In this document: piece after piece, positions 41,154 to 53,054 of the stretch | How the letters are laid out: every line of letters begins with the position of its first letter | Numbering within the stretch: the first letter of the stretch is position 1 | NCBI RefSeq assembly: GCF_017873175.1 | Contig: NZ_JAGGJW010000012.1 | Location: 1-64,000 of the forward strand | Source of the DNA: Neorhizobium petrolearium | GTDB lineage: Bacteria > Pseudomonadota > Alphaproteobacteria > Rhizobiales > Rhizobiaceae | Direction: 5' to 3' | DNA: 64,000 nt | The notes under the pieces: model-generated | Seen by the model: only the letters and a program-made list of their open reading frames with translations | What the model was told of the DNA's origin: nothing | Databases searched by the model: none | Position numbers and translations under genes: made by a program

Positions 41154-42188
41154 ATGAAGAAACTTGTCTTGGCAGCGATGCTGGGGCTGATGGCGACGAG
41201 CGCTTCTGCGGGGGCTTTCTCGCTGCCGAAACTTTTCCGGGGTGATCAGGCTGCAGCGGAACGATCTCAGGCTCATCAGCCGCCGGTGGTTCTTGCGCAG
41301 AGCGCTGATGCCGTTCGTATCCAGCAACTCCAGGAAGAGGTCCGCCAGTTGAACGGCCGGATCGAGGAAATGAGTTATCAGCTTCTGCAGATGCAGGAGC
41401 AACTGCGCAAGACGCAGGAAGACAACGAATTCCGCTTCCAGGATCTGGAGAAGAACAAGCGTAGTGAAATCGATACCACGGCCGGGAGACCGGCCGTGGC
41501 GTCCAATCGTGCTCCCGCACAAACCGCGCCCTCCGCCCAGCCTTCCGACGATGTCGCCAGGATCATCGAATCACCGTCCGACGGCGATATCGGACAGGAT
41601 CAGGCCGCTGATGGCCGGATGGCGCCGCCGCCGACCACGCTTGGCTCCATCGAACTCGATCAGAGCGGCAATCCGCAGGGTGCCACGCGCAACGACCGGG
41701 TCAACAACGCCGCCAGCCTTCCAGGCGTAGATCTCGGCTCGCAGGCTCCCGGCAAGGCCGCGTCGCGCGCGAAGACCGATCCGCAACAGACGGCCGCCCT
41801 CGGTAGCGAGAGCGACGCCTATCAGATCGCCTACAATCACATCCTTACCGGCGACTACTCTCTCGCCGAGCAGGAGTTCTCCGGCTATATCCAGTCCTAT
41901 CCGAGGAGCACGCGCCTCGCGGACGCCAATTTCTGGCTGGGCGAAGCACAGTATTCGCAGGAAAAATACAACGAAGCCGCCAAGACTTTCCTCAACGCGC
42001 ACCAGACTTACGGCAAGTCGCCGAAGGCTCCGGAAATGCTCCTGAAGCTCGGCATGTCGCTTGCCGCCCTCGACAATACCGAAACCGCCTGCGCGACGCT
42101 CCGCGAAGTCGCCAAGCGTTATCCGTCCGCCTCCAAGGCGGTGCTTTCCAAGGTCGGCAGCGAACAGAAGCGCTTGCGCTGCGGCTGA
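41154..42188 (+). CDS. cpoB: cell division coordinator CpoB (YbgF)
   Basis: A 344-residue periplasmic protein: signal peptide (MKKLVLAAMLGLMATSASAG), trimerising coiled coil (about 50-100; IQQLQEEVRQLNGRIEEM), a Ser/Ala/Pro-rich linker, and C-terminal TPR repeats (about 215-335; AYQIAYNHILTGDYSLAEQEFSGYI). In E. coli it coordinates Tol with peptidoglycan synthesis at the septum. The start at 41154 has GGACGGA upstream. It is followed 10 bases later by tilS. Confidence 0.9.
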   Translation: MKKLVLAAMLGLMATSASAGAFSLPKLFRGDQAAAERSQAHQPPVVLAQSADAVRIQQLQEEVRQLNGRIEEMSYQLLQMQEQLRKTQEDNEFRFQDLEKNKRSEIDTTAGRPAVASNRAPAQTAPSAQPSDDVARIIESPSDGDIGQDQAADGRMAPPPTTLGSIELDQSGNPQGATRNDRVNNAASLPGVDLGSQAPGKAASRAKTDPQQTAALGSESDAYQIAYNHILTGDYSLAEQEFSGYIQSYPRSTRLADANFWLGEAQYSQEKYNEAAKTFLNAHQTYGKSPKAPEMLLKLGMSLAALDNTETACATLREVAKRYPSASKAVLSKVGSEQKRLRCG

Positions 42189-42198
42189 CGGCGTCTTC

Positions 42199-43701
42199 GT
42201 GACCGCCTCCGCCTCAAACCTGCCGCCTGTCGAAGCGATCCTGCGGCTCCTTGCCGATATCACGAAGCCGGCACGCCTTCTCATCGCCATCTCCGGCGGC
42301 AGCGATTCCACCGGCTTGCTTGTCGCCCTTTCGAAGACCAATCCTCCCGGTTCAGGCATCTCGCTTTTCGCCGCCACCATTGACCATGCGCTGAGGTCTG
42401 AATCCGCAGAAGAGGCGCTGAGCGTCACCGCCCTTTGCGGCAGGCTCGGCATCCAGCATGTCATCCGCCGCTGGGAGGGCGAAAAACCGGAGACGGGCCT
42501 TTCCGCCGCGTCCCGCGAGGCGCGCTATCGCCTCCTGGCGGAGATCGCCGACGAGATCGATGCCACCGCCATCCTCACCGGCCACACGCGCGACGACCAG
42601 GCGGAAACGGTTGCCATGCGCGCTGCCAGGAGTGGCAGAGAAGACAATCTCGGTCTTGCCGGCATGGCGGAGGCGGTGCTTCTCGAACGCCGCCGCTGGC
42701 TTCTGAGACCTCTCCTTAAGACCCGCCGCGCCGATATCCGCGCTTTTCTGACCAATGAAGGGGAGAGCTGGATCGACGATCCCAGCAATCTCAATCCGCA
42801 TTACGAGCGGGTGAGGGTGCGCGGAAAGCTCGCGACTGAAGGCTCGTTCGACGCCGCAGCGCTCACCCGGGCTGTCAAACGGCGGACGGCGTTGTCCGAT
42901 GCGGCAGCGCGTCTCGTTCACGATCATGTGACGATCCGTCTTGGCGTGCTGGCCCATCTTGCTCCGGCGGGCCTTGCGGGTGATGGGGCCGTGCGCCGCC
43001 ACGCCTTGTCGCTGCTTTCGGCGGTGCTCGGGGGGAGGGCACATGCCTTGCGCGGCGAGAGCATGAATAGGGTGATGGCCTTTCTCGACAGCGGCCGGCC
43101 CGGGCGTATCACCGCCGGACGGGTGATCTTCGACCTTCGCCGCGACGGGCTTTATCTTGCTCGCGAGAACCGGGGTCTCATGCCGCTGCACGTCCCGCCG
43201 GGACAGGCTGCGGTCTGGGATGGCCGTTACCGGATCACCAACGGCAGTGCGTGCGAAATCATCGTCGGTCCGACCGTTCCGGATCGGGAGGAGGCGCTTT
43301 TCCTCTTTCCGGATGCGCCGCCGGCGCTTGCCATGCGGGCGATGAGCGTGATGCCGTGGGTTGAGGCGAACTCCCGCTTCTCCCCAGCAGGGAGAAGGTG
43401 GTCCGAAGGACCGGATGAGGGGGGCGAAGCCCGAGAGCAGAACGCTGAGCCTGCCGCTCTTACACCCCCTCATCGCCTCTCAACCGCTCGGCACTTCTCC
43501 CCGCCGGGGAGAAGAGGGAGTTCGCCGATCGCGTCGAGCCAGCCGTGCACCGCCGGCCAAATCCACATCAAGCCAACCCTTGCCCCCTTCGACCGCTTTT
43601 TGCCGCAGTTTGACCTCAATCTCGCAAGCGAGTTTGCTGTTTTGCTCGGATGCGACGTTTTTCCCCCGCTGCCGGTTAAGGATTCCGCGCGGAAAAGCTA
43701 G
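42199..43701 (+). CDS. tilS: tRNA(Ile)-lysidine synthase with an in-frame repeat insertion
   Basis: A 500-residue N-type ATP-pyrophosphatase that changes C34 of tRNA-Ile(CAU) to lysidine. The PP-loop is SGGSDS (32-37), and the ILTGHTRDDQAETVAMRA region follows. Between about residue 393 and 439 the reading frame runs through a 138 bp palindromic repeat (43377-43514), adding a Pro/Arg-rich segment. The family-typical tail APFDRFLPQFDLNLASEFA then resumes. The product is about 45-60 residues longer than expected. Start is GTG, 10 bases after the cpoB stop. Confidence 0.88.
   Translation: MTASASNLPPVEAILRLLADITKPARLLIAISGGSDSTGLLVALSKTNPPGSGISLFAATIDHALRSESAEEALSVTALCGRLGIQHVIRRWEGEKPETGLSAASREARYRLLAEIADEIDATAILTGHTRDDQAETVAMRAARSGREDNLGLAGMAEAVLLERRRWLLRPLLKTRRADIRAFLTNEGESWIDDPSNLNPHYERVRVRGKLATEGSFDAAALTRAVKRRTALSDAAARLVHDHVTIRLGVLAHLAPAGLAGDGAVRRHALSLLSAVLGGRAHALRGESMNRVMAFLDSGRPGRITAGRVIFDLRRDGLYLARENRGLMPLHVPPGQAAVWDGRYRITNGSACEIIVGPTVPDREEALFLFPDAPPALAMRAMSVMPWVEANSRFSPAGRRWSEGPDEGGEAREQNAEPAALTPPHRLSTARHFSPPGRRGSSPIASSQPCTAGQIHIKPTLAPFDRFLPQFDLNLASEFAVLLGCDVFPPLPVKDSARKS
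43377..43514. repeat. rhizobial palindromic repeat inside tilS
   Basis: Hairpin CTTCTCCC / GGGAGAAG (43377-43397), then GATGAGGGG (43414-43422), a spacer, CCCCTCATC (43466-43474), and hairpin CTTCTCCCC / GGGGAGAAG (43494-43514). Two inverted units face each other, the reverse arrangement of the element at 26302. The length between outer hairpin ends is 138 bp, a multiple of three, and no stop is created. Confidence 0.75.
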
Positions 43702-43811
43702 GCGGCGGCTCCGGTTCTCCTTGGCAAGGACGTGCCGCAACCCTATGTTAAGCGGCAAGTAAGGCGGTCGCCTCGAAAAAAAAAGCGGGCCGTCACAGTC
43801 CGGGGAGTTCA

Positions 43812-45749
<1,938 letters not shown>

Positions 45750-45768
45750 ACCGTCCAAACATAACTCG

Positions 45769-45801
45769 AAACCGCCGTGGAGCTATCCGCGGCGGTTTTT
45801 G
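45769..45801 (+). terminator. rho-independent terminator after ftsH
   Basis: AAACCGCCG / CGGCGGTTT stem (45769-45777, 45790-45798) followed by TTTTGTTT. Confidence 0.88.
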
Positions 45802-46035
45802 TTTGCCTGCTATCTCCCTGGCTATCTCAATGAGTGACGGGCCTTAGCCTTATTGGTAACGGGATATAAGCGATTTTGACGCTAATTTATGTGCTTATTC
45901 ATGCGATCTATGGCATGAGCCGACCATGAGGCCGGCCCGGCCGTTGGGAGGATCGCGGGTCCGATCCCTGCCAGGACTTCGCCCGGGAGCGCGCCAGAAC
46001 CGCGCGATGTGAGGCGCGATGACGAAGGAGTTTAC

Positions 46036-47391
46036 ATGACACGCCGCTATTTCGGCACCGATGGCATTCGCGGACAGTCCAATGTCTTTCCGATGACGCC
46101 CGATCTTGCGATGCGGGTCGGCATTGCCGTCGGTACGATCTTCCGCAACGGTAATCATCGCCACCGGGTGGTGATCGGGAAGGATACGCGCCTTTCCGGC
46201 TACATGCTGGAAAATGCGATGGTGGCGGGCTTCACTGCCGCAGGCCTCGACGTCTTTCTGCTCGGACCGATCCCGACGCCGGCGGTCGCCATGCTCACCC
46301 GTTCTCTGCGTGCCGATGTCGGCGTGATGATCTCCGCTTCGCACAATCCCTATCAGGACAACGGCATCAAGCTCTTCGGACCGGATGGTTACAAGCTCTC
46401 CGACGAAATCGAGATGCAGATCGAGGATCTGCTTGACAAGGACATGCATGCCCAACTCGCCAAGCCCGGCGATATCGGCCGCGCGAAACGCGTCGAGGGC
46501 GATATTTACCGCTATATCGAGCACGTGAAGCGCACGCTGCCGCGCGATGTCACGCTGCACGGCCTGCGCGTTGCGATCGATTGCGCCAATGGTGCGGCCT
46601 ACAAGGTGGCGCCGCTCGCGCTCTGGGAACTCGGCGCCGAGGTGGTGACGATCGGCAACGAGCCAAACGGCACGAACATCAACCTCGACTGCGGCTCGAC
46701 CAGCCCGGAAAATTTGCAGAAGAAGGTCCATGAAGTGCGCGCCGATATCGGCATCGCGCTCGACGGTGATGCGGATCGCGTCATCATCGTCGATGAATGC
46801 GGCGAGATCATCGACGGCGACCAGTTGATGGCGGTGATCGCCGAGAGCTGGGCCGAGGACGAGAAGCTGAGGGGCGGCGGCATTGTCGCAACCGTCATGT
46901 CCAATCTCGGACTGGAACGTTTCCTTCAGAAGAAGGGCCTCGACCTCCACCGCACCAAGGTCGGCGACCGCTACGTGGTGGAACACATGCGCCACAATGA
47001 CTTCAACGTCGGGGGCGAACAGTCCGGCCATATCGTTCTTTCGGATTTCGGCACGACCGGCGACGGCCTTGTCGCCGCGCTGCAGATCCTGGCGCGGGCC
47101 AAGCGCCTTGGGCGGCCGGTCAGCGAGATCTGCCGTCGTTTCGAGCCTGTGCCGCAGCTTCTGAAGAACGTCCGCTTCCAGGGGGGCAAGCCGCTGGAGG
47201 ATGGCGCCGTGCGTCAGGCGATCGCCGATGCGGAAGCCGAGCTTGCCTCCCACGGCCGCCTCGTCATCCGTCCTTCCGGCACCGAACCGCTGATCCGGGT
47301 GATGGCGGAGGGCGACGACCGGGCGCAGATCGAACGCATTGTCGACGGCCTTGTCGGTGCCATCGCCAGCGCCCGCAGCGCTGCTGCCTGA
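46036..47391 (+). CDS. glmM: phosphoglucosamine mutase
   Basis: A 451-residue alpha-D-phosphohexomutase that converts glucosamine-6-phosphate to glucosamine-1-phosphate for UDP-GlcNAc synthesis. Visible are FGTDGIRG (6-13), the phosphoserine Ser102 (MISASHNPYQDNG), the metal loop DGDADR (about 243-248) and the phosphate-binding RPSGTEP near 415. AAGGAG 5-6 bases upstream fixes the start. It often follows ftsH in alphaproteobacteria. Confidence 0.97.
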   Translation: MTRRYFGTDGIRGQSNVFPMTPDLAMRVGIAVGTIFRNGNHRHRVVIGKDTRLSGYMLENAMVAGFTAAGLDVFLLGPIPTPAVAMLTRSLRADVGVMISASHNPYQDNGIKLFGPDGYKLSDEIEMQIEDLLDKDMHAQLAKPGDIGRAKRVEGDIYRYIEHVKRTLPRDVTLHGLRVAIDCANGAAYKVAPLALWELGAEVVTIGNEPNGTNINLDCGSTSPENLQKKVHEVRADIGIALDGDADRVIIVDECGEIIDGDQLMAVIAESWAEDEKLRGGGIVATVMSNLGLERFLQKKGLDLHRTKVGDRYVVEHMRHNDFNVGGEQSGHIVLSDFGTTGDGLVAALQILARAKRLGRPVSEICRRFEPVPQLLKNVRFQGGKPLEDGAVRQAIADAEAELASHGRLVIRPSGTEPLIRVMAEGDDRAQIERIVDGLVGAIASARSAAA

Positions 47392-47433
47392 ACCCGTCTT
47401 GCGCAGATGAGGCTTGCCTGAACGCTGCACGCC

Positions 47434-47592
47434 TCAGGGCTGAGCCGCGCCCGTCAGTGAAAAATAGATGAAGGCCGCCGCGAAGAAGGCGGCGATGCCG
47501 AGTGCGATCAGCAGGCGCTTGAGCCATGGCGGCGTTTGCCGTGGTGGCTTCGGTTTTGGCGGACGCTGGAACTTGATGACATTGTCTGGCAT
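47434..47592 (-). CDS. small membrane protein, 52 residues
   Basis: A 52-residue protein starting MPDNVIKFQRPPKPKPPRQTPP, with a single membrane helix (about 27-46). GGAAGG precedes the chosen ATG; the longer frame is not supported. I recall similar short VIKFQRP proteins in rhizobia without assigned function. It converges on glmM and is divergent from the outer-membrane gene, sharing the region that carries a CtrA box. Confidence 0.7.
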   Translation of the reverse strand: MPDNVIKFQRPPKPKPPRQTPPWLKRLLIALGIAAFFAAAFIYFSLTGAAQP

Positions 47593-47725
47593 GTCGCCTT
47601 CCTTAAACGTCGCGGAAGCTTTTGCCAATGGAAGCGGTGCAGCGCCATGGTTAACTTGGTCAAAGCCAAGCTTTCGTCTGCGGCCCTGACTGAAATTAAG
47701 GAAAACATGCGGTAAACAAGCATGG

Positions 47726-47741
47726 TTAAGCGGCGCTTAAC
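47726..47741. promoter_or_regulatory. CtrA consensus box
   Basis: TTAA (47726-47729), exactly seven bases, TTAAC (47737-47741): a perfect TTAA-N7-TTAAC. It lies 87 bases before the outer-membrane barrel gene and about 134 bases before the divergent small membrane protein, so it could serve either one. Confidence 0.55.
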
Positions 47742-47827
47742 CTTTCTTCTTCATCATCTGTCGCGGATCAACCCGTTGGCTGCGCGCTCCGCCAGCCATA
47801 CGCGATACGAGCTTTGGAGATGAAGCC

Positions 47828-48667
47828 ATGAAAAAGTGCTTGACCAGCGCATTCGTGCTGGCGCTGACGGTGAGCACCGCCAATTCTGCAGATCTTTATC
47901 AGCCGCAACCCGAGCCGATCATGGATGCTCCGGAAGTAACCGTGCAGGAAGCCAGCGGGTGGTATCTGCGCGGCGATGTCGGCTATTCCTTCAACGACAT
48001 ACGCGGGGCGAATTACTATCAGGGCTCCAATTCTACGCTGACGAATTTCGACCACACATCGCTGAAAGACAGTTTCCTGCTGGGGGCGGGTGTTGGCTAC
48101 CAGATCAACAACCATCTGCGCACCGACGTGACTTTCGACTACCTCACCTCGGCGGATTTCCGCGGCGGCACGTCGGGTGTCTGCGGTGACGGCGTCGGCA
48201 ACCCGTTCGTTGCATGCTCCTCCAGCGACAAATCCTACATGCACGCCTATTCGCTGATGGCGAACGTCTATGTGGACCTCGGCACTTACGGCTACATCAC
48301 GCCCTATGTCGGCGGCGGTATCGGCGGTGCCTACGTCAAGTGGGGCAAGCTCCGCAACACGATCTGCGACGATCCCTATGCCGCCGGCTGCTATACCAGC
48401 GAACACGAGGGCCAGAAGAGCTGGCGCTTCACCTATGCTCTCATGGCGGGCGCGGCCATCGACATCACCTGCAACCTCAAAGCCGATATCGGCTATCGCT
48501 ACCGCCACATCATGGGCGGGGACATGTTCGGCTACAATCTCGGCGGCGGTCCCGGCGATGACAAGGGCTTCGACATGCATGAGGCCCGCATCGGCGCACG
48601 CTACACGTTCGGTGGCTGCGAAGCTCCGCCCTACGAGCCCCCGCCGGAGCCGATCGTTTACAAGTGA
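47828..48667 (+). CDS. outer membrane beta-barrel protein (Omp25/RopB-like)
   Basis: A 279-residue exported protein. The signal peptide ends near NSADLY (after about residue 21). A proline-rich N-terminus (PEPIMDAPEV) is followed by an 8-strand-type barrel pattern of alternating residues (GWYLRGDVGYSFNDI, LGAGVGYQINNHLRTDVTFDY, ADIGYRYRH) that ends in ARIGARYTFGG. It resembles rhizobial Omp25-like surface proteins, but ends with an unusual PPYEPPPEPIVYK tail. Loops contain paired cysteines (residues 118-128 and 178-190). A CtrA box lies upstream. Confidence 0.8.
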   Translation: MKKCLTSAFVLALTVSTANSADLYQPQPEPIMDAPEVTVQEASGWYLRGDVGYSFNDIRGANYYQGSNSTLTNFDHTSLKDSFLLGAGVGYQINNHLRTDVTFDYLTSADFRGGTSGVCGDGVGNPFVACSSSDKSYMHAYSLMANVYVDLGTYGYITPYVGGGIGGAYVKWGKLRNTICDDPYAAGCYTSEHEGQKSWRFTYALMAGAAIDITCNLKADIGYRYRHIMGGDMFGYNLGGGPGDDKGFDMHEARIGARYTFGGCEAPPYEPPPEPIVYK

Positions 48668-48686
48668 GTTTCAGATATCCGAAAAT

Positions 48687-48711
48687 AAAAGCCGCCTTCC
48701 GGGCGGCTTTT
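48687..48711 (+). terminator. rho-independent terminator after the barrel gene
   Basis: AAAAGCCGCC / GGCGGCTTTT, 10 bp stem with a 5-base loop and T-run. Confidence 0.92.
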
Positions 48712-48826
48712 GCGTTTGAGGCGGCAGATGAAGCGTCGTCGAAATTAACGATGTATCCGGTTTCGGGTTCAAAACTCGGGCCTGAGCCGCTATCGAAGGC
48801 CCAAGACATTCCAAAAAGGCTTGCAG

Positions 48827-50002
48827 ATGATGCCGGTGTTCAAGATCTCCGTCTTTGACGACCTCGACGACGTCTCGCCGGACTGGCCGCAGGGCGCAAC
48901 GGCGGAGAACGGCGCACGCTTTCACCCTTTCCAGAGCGTCACGTTTCTCAAGGTGTGGCTTTCGAGTTTCGGACGAACCGGCCGCCGCAGCCTGCATTTC
49001 GTGGAAGTGCGTGACGCTGCCGACCGCCCGATCATCTTCATCCCCCTTTGCATCAGCTTGTCGAAGGGGGCGAGAATCCTTGAATTCATCGATGCCGATG
49101 CAGCCGATTACAACGCACCGGTATTGTTTCCGACACCGATCGCCTGGTCACGCGAGACGGCGGAGGAGCTTTGGCGGGCCGTCACGGACGCCTTACCGCC
49201 CTTCGATGTCGTGATGTTCAGCAAGATGCCGGTCGATATCGACGGCATCGTCAATCCGCTCGGCCTTATCGGCGATCGTCCGAACGGAGTTTCCTGTCAC
49301 GGCAATGACCTGCGCCGGCCCTGGGCGGAGATCGAGGCGGGGATACCGCAACGCAAGACATTGATGCGCAAGATCCGCAACCTGGAAAAGATCGCGCCGC
49401 TTTCCTTCGGGATCGCGGCGGGGGAGGCGGAACGCCGCCAGGCAACGCTGGCCTTCATGCGCCAGAAACAGTGGCGGTTCGAGCAGACCCGCGTTCCCGG
49501 TTTCGACGTCGATGCCGGAAAGCGCGACTTCTTCGACAGGGGCACCGAACTCTTCGCCCGTGAAGGCATGCTCAAGCTCTTCTACCTGAAGTCGGGAGAG
49601 GAGATCATCGCGACCATCTGGGGCCTTGCGGCGGGCCGGCGCTACTATGCAATCATGCTGTCCTTCGAGGCAGGCGCCTGGGCGAAATACTCGCCCGGTA
49701 GCGTGCTTTACTGCCGCACTCTCGAATGGCTCTGCCAAAACGGCTTCGAATGGCTGGACCTCGGCATCGGCGATGAGGCCTGGAAGCTCGAAAGCTGCGA
49801 GACGATCTTTCCCCTGACGGCCCGGGAGCAGCCCGTTACACTGTGCGGCCGGATTTTCCTCATGCGACGCCGTGTCGCCGCCGGCATTCGCTCCACCGCC
49901 ATCTGGCAGGCGGTGAGACCCCTGAAATGGGTCATCCTGCGGCGTTTGCGGCAGGCGAACGTCGCCTTTCTCGGATGGATGTATTTCCCGGTGATCTGCT
50001 GA
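48827..50002 (+). CDS. CelD/BcsL-like GNAT acetyltransferase
   Basis: A 391-residue protein with a GNAT fold in the C-terminal half (about 160-330; LMRKIRNLEKIAPLSF, FRQKQWRFEQTR, YCRTLEWLCQNGFEWLDLGIGDEAWK). It matches the CelD/BcsL group that acetylates exopolysaccharide or cellulose precursors. No polysaccharide cluster is adjacent, so the substrate is unknown. The ATG at 48827 has AAGG upstream; the next ATG (48830) is equally possible. It precedes the serC leader. Confidence 0.78.
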   Translation: MMPVFKISVFDDLDDVSPDWPQGATAENGARFHPFQSVTFLKVWLSSFGRTGRRSLHFVEVRDAADRPIIFIPLCISLSKGARILEFIDADAADYNAPVLFPTPIAWSRETAEELWRAVTDALPPFDVVMFSKMPVDIDGIVNPLGLIGDRPNGVSCHGNDLRRPWAEIEAGIPQRKTLMRKIRNLEKIAPLSFGIAAGEAERRQATLAFMRQKQWRFEQTRVPGFDVDAGKRDFFDRGTELFAREGMLKLFYLKSGEEIIATIWGLAAGRRYYAIMLSFEAGAWAKYSPGSVLYCRTLEWLCQNGFEWLDLGIGDEAWKLESCETIFPLTAREQPVTLCGRIFLMRRRVAAGIRSTAIWQAVRPLKWVILRRLRQANVAFLGWMYFPVIC

Positions 50003-50045
50003 CCTCGCCATATCGAGAGGCGCCTGCGGCAGAAATTTATCCAGG

Positions 50046-50140
50046 AACGACGTCGCCCGCTTGACTGTGAAAGCGGACAGGAATATCCACGGCGGCGGGA
50101 CACTCCTCCCCAACGAGGAGCCATCTATCTGGAAGGATAG
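50046..50140 (+). promoter_or_regulatory. serC RNA motif (structured leader)
   Basis: Between the acetyltransferase and serC lie: hairpin CCGC / GCGG (50057-50076), conserved-looking GGACAGGAATATCC (50075-50088), hairpin CTCCTC / GAGGAG (50103-50120), and CTATC / GATAG (50125-50140), whose loop holds the GGAAGG ribosome site. This matches the layout of the alphaproteobacterial serC motif reported by comparative genomics. The control mechanism is inferred. Confidence 0.7.
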
Positions 50141-50144
50141 CATC

Positions 50145-51323
<1,179 letters not shown>

Positions 51324-51338
51324 AACGATCGCGTATCT

Positions 51339-51360
51339 GCTCCGCCTTTCGAGGCGGAGC
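51339..51360 (+). other. intercistronic hairpin between serC and serA
   Basis: GCTCCGCC / GGCGGAGC, 8 bp perfect stem with a 6-base loop and no U-run. It may stabilise serC mRNA or reduce read-through rather than terminate. Confidence 0.6.
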
Positions 51361-51404
51361 CCGCTTCCTCATCCAAGACAGAACCCTTTTCAAGGAGCCC
51401 AGAC

Positions 51405-53000
51405 ATGGCACCTCGCGTCCTCGTATCCGACGAATTGTCGGAAACCGCCGTCCAGATTTTTCGCGATCGCGGCGTCGAAGTCGATTTCCAGCCGAAGCTC
51501 GGCAAGGACAAGGACAAGCTTGCCGAGATCATCGGCAATTATGATGGCCTTGCCATCCGTTCCGCCACCAAGGCGACGGAGAAGCTGATCGCGGCTGCGA
51601 CCAATCTCAAGGTCATCGGGCGCGCCGGCATCGGCGTCGACAACGTCGACATTCCGGCCGCCTCGCGCCGCGGCATCATCGTCATGAACACGCCCTTCGG
51701 CAACTCGATCACCACGGCCGAGCATGCCATCGCGCTGATGTTCGCCGTCGCCCGCCAGCTTCCGGCTGCCGATAGCTCGACTCAGGCCGGCAAGTGGGAG
51801 AAGTCCCGCTTCATGGGTGTCGAGATCACCGGCAAGACGCTCGGCGTCATCGGCGCCGGCAATATCGGCTCGATCGTCTGCAAAAAGGCGATCGGCCTCG
51901 GCATGCATGTTCTTGCCTATGACCCGTTCCTCTCCAAGGAACGCGCCGAGGAAATGGGCGTCACGAAGGTCGAGCTCGACGAGCTGCTCGCCAAGGCCGA
52001 CTTCATCACGTTGCATGTGCCGATGACCGACAAGACGCGCGGCATCCTGAACAAGGAAGCCCTCGCCAAGACGAAGAAAGGTGTCCGCATCATCAACTGC
52101 GCCCGCGGCGGCCTGGTCGATGAGGCAGCGCTTGCCGAGGCCATCAAATCCGGCCATGTCGCCGGCGCCGGCTTCGACGTCTTCGAGGTGGAGCCCGCCA
52201 CCGAGAGCCCGCTTTTCGGCCTCGACAATGTCGTCTGCACGCCGCATCTCGGCGCCTCCACCACGGAAGCGCAGGAAAATGTCGCACTGCAGGTGGCCGA
52301 GCAGATGTCGGACTATCTCGTCAAGGGGGCTGTTTCGAACGCCATCAACATGCCGTCGATCACGGCCGAGGAAGCCCCGATCCTGAAGCCCTTCATCAAG
52401 CTCGCCGACGTGCTCGGTTCGTTTGCGGGGCAGGTGACGGAAAACCCGATCAAGGAAATCGAAATCCTCTACGACGGCATCACCGCGACGATGAACACGA
52501 AGGCGCTGACCTCCGCGCTGCTCGCCGGCCTCATCCGCAATCAGGTTTCCGACGTCAACATGGTTTCGGCGCCGATCATGATCAAGGAAAAGGGCGTCAT
52601 CCTGTCCGAGGTCAAGCGCGACAAGACGGGTGTCTACGACGGTTACATCAAGCTCACCGTCACCACCGAGAAGCAGACCCGTTCGGTCGCCGGCACCGTC
52701 TTCTCGGACGGCAAGCCGCGCTTCATCCAGATCAAGGGCATCAACATGGATGCCGAAGTCGGCCAGCACATGATCTATATCGCCAATACGGACGTGCCCG
52801 GCATGATCGGCTTCATGGGGACCACGCTTGGCAACGCCGGCGTCAACATTGCCAACTTCCAGCTCGGCCGGGACAAGGAAGGCGGCGACGCGATCGCGCT
52901 GCTTTATGTCGACGGCCCGGTGGCCCCGGAAGTCCTGGAGAAGCTCACCGCCAATCCGGCGATCCGGCAGGCCAAGCCGCTGGTCTTCAACATCGACTGA
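51405..53000 (+). CDS. serA: D-3-phosphoglycerate dehydrogenase
   Basis: A 531-residue enzyme, first step of serine synthesis. The NAD+-binding domain carries GAGNIGSIVC (about 150-159), catalytic Arg (CARGGLVDE, about 232), Glu (VEPATESPLF) and His (HLGAST, near 284). The remainder is the long-form linker plus a C-terminal ACT domain (about 458-531), site of serine feedback in many homologues. It is 81 bases after serC in the same operon. Confidence 0.96.
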   Translation: MAPRVLVSDELSETAVQIFRDRGVEVDFQPKLGKDKDKLAEIIGNYDGLAIRSATKATEKLIAAATNLKVIGRAGIGVDNVDIPAASRRGIIVMNTPFGNSITTAEHAIALMFAVARQLPAADSSTQAGKWEKSRFMGVEITGKTLGVIGAGNIGSIVCKKAIGLGMHVLAYDPFLSKERAEEMGVTKVELDELLAKADFITLHVPMTDKTRGILNKEALAKTKKGVRIINCARGGLVDEAALAEAIKSGHVAGAGFDVFEVEPATESPLFGLDNVVCTPHLGASTTEAQENVALQVAEQMSDYLVKGAVSNAINMPSITAEEAPILKPFIKLADVLGSFAGQVTENPIKEIEILYDGITATMNTKALTSALLAGLIRNQVSDVNMVSAPIMIKEKGVILSEVKRDKTGVYDGYIKLTVTTEKQTRSVAGTVFSDGKPRFIQIKGINMDAEVGQHMIYIANTDVPGMIGFMGTTLGNAGVNIANFQLGRDKEGGDAIALLYVDGPVAPEVLEKLTANPAIRQAKPLVFNID

Positions 53001-53028
53001 AAGTCATCCTCCCAAGGATAGTGCAAGG

Positions 53029-53054
53029 AGCCCGGCGCGTTTCGTGCCGGGCTT
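53029..53054 (+). terminator. terminator-like hairpin after serA
   Basis: AGCCCGGC / GCCGGGCT (53029-53036, 53046-53053) followed by TACTGTTT; weak U-run. It lies at the junction with the convergent DUF305 gene and may serve both. Confidence 0.6.

Noticed and set aside
45802..46035. Open minus-strand frame antisense to glmM extending into the glmM promoter
   Set aside because: Typical antisense shadow of a high-GC gene with no domain or ribosome site.
50061..50144. N-terminal extension of serC from the first ATG
   Set aside because: Would translate through RNA hairpins and lose the ribosome site match; homologues start near 50145.
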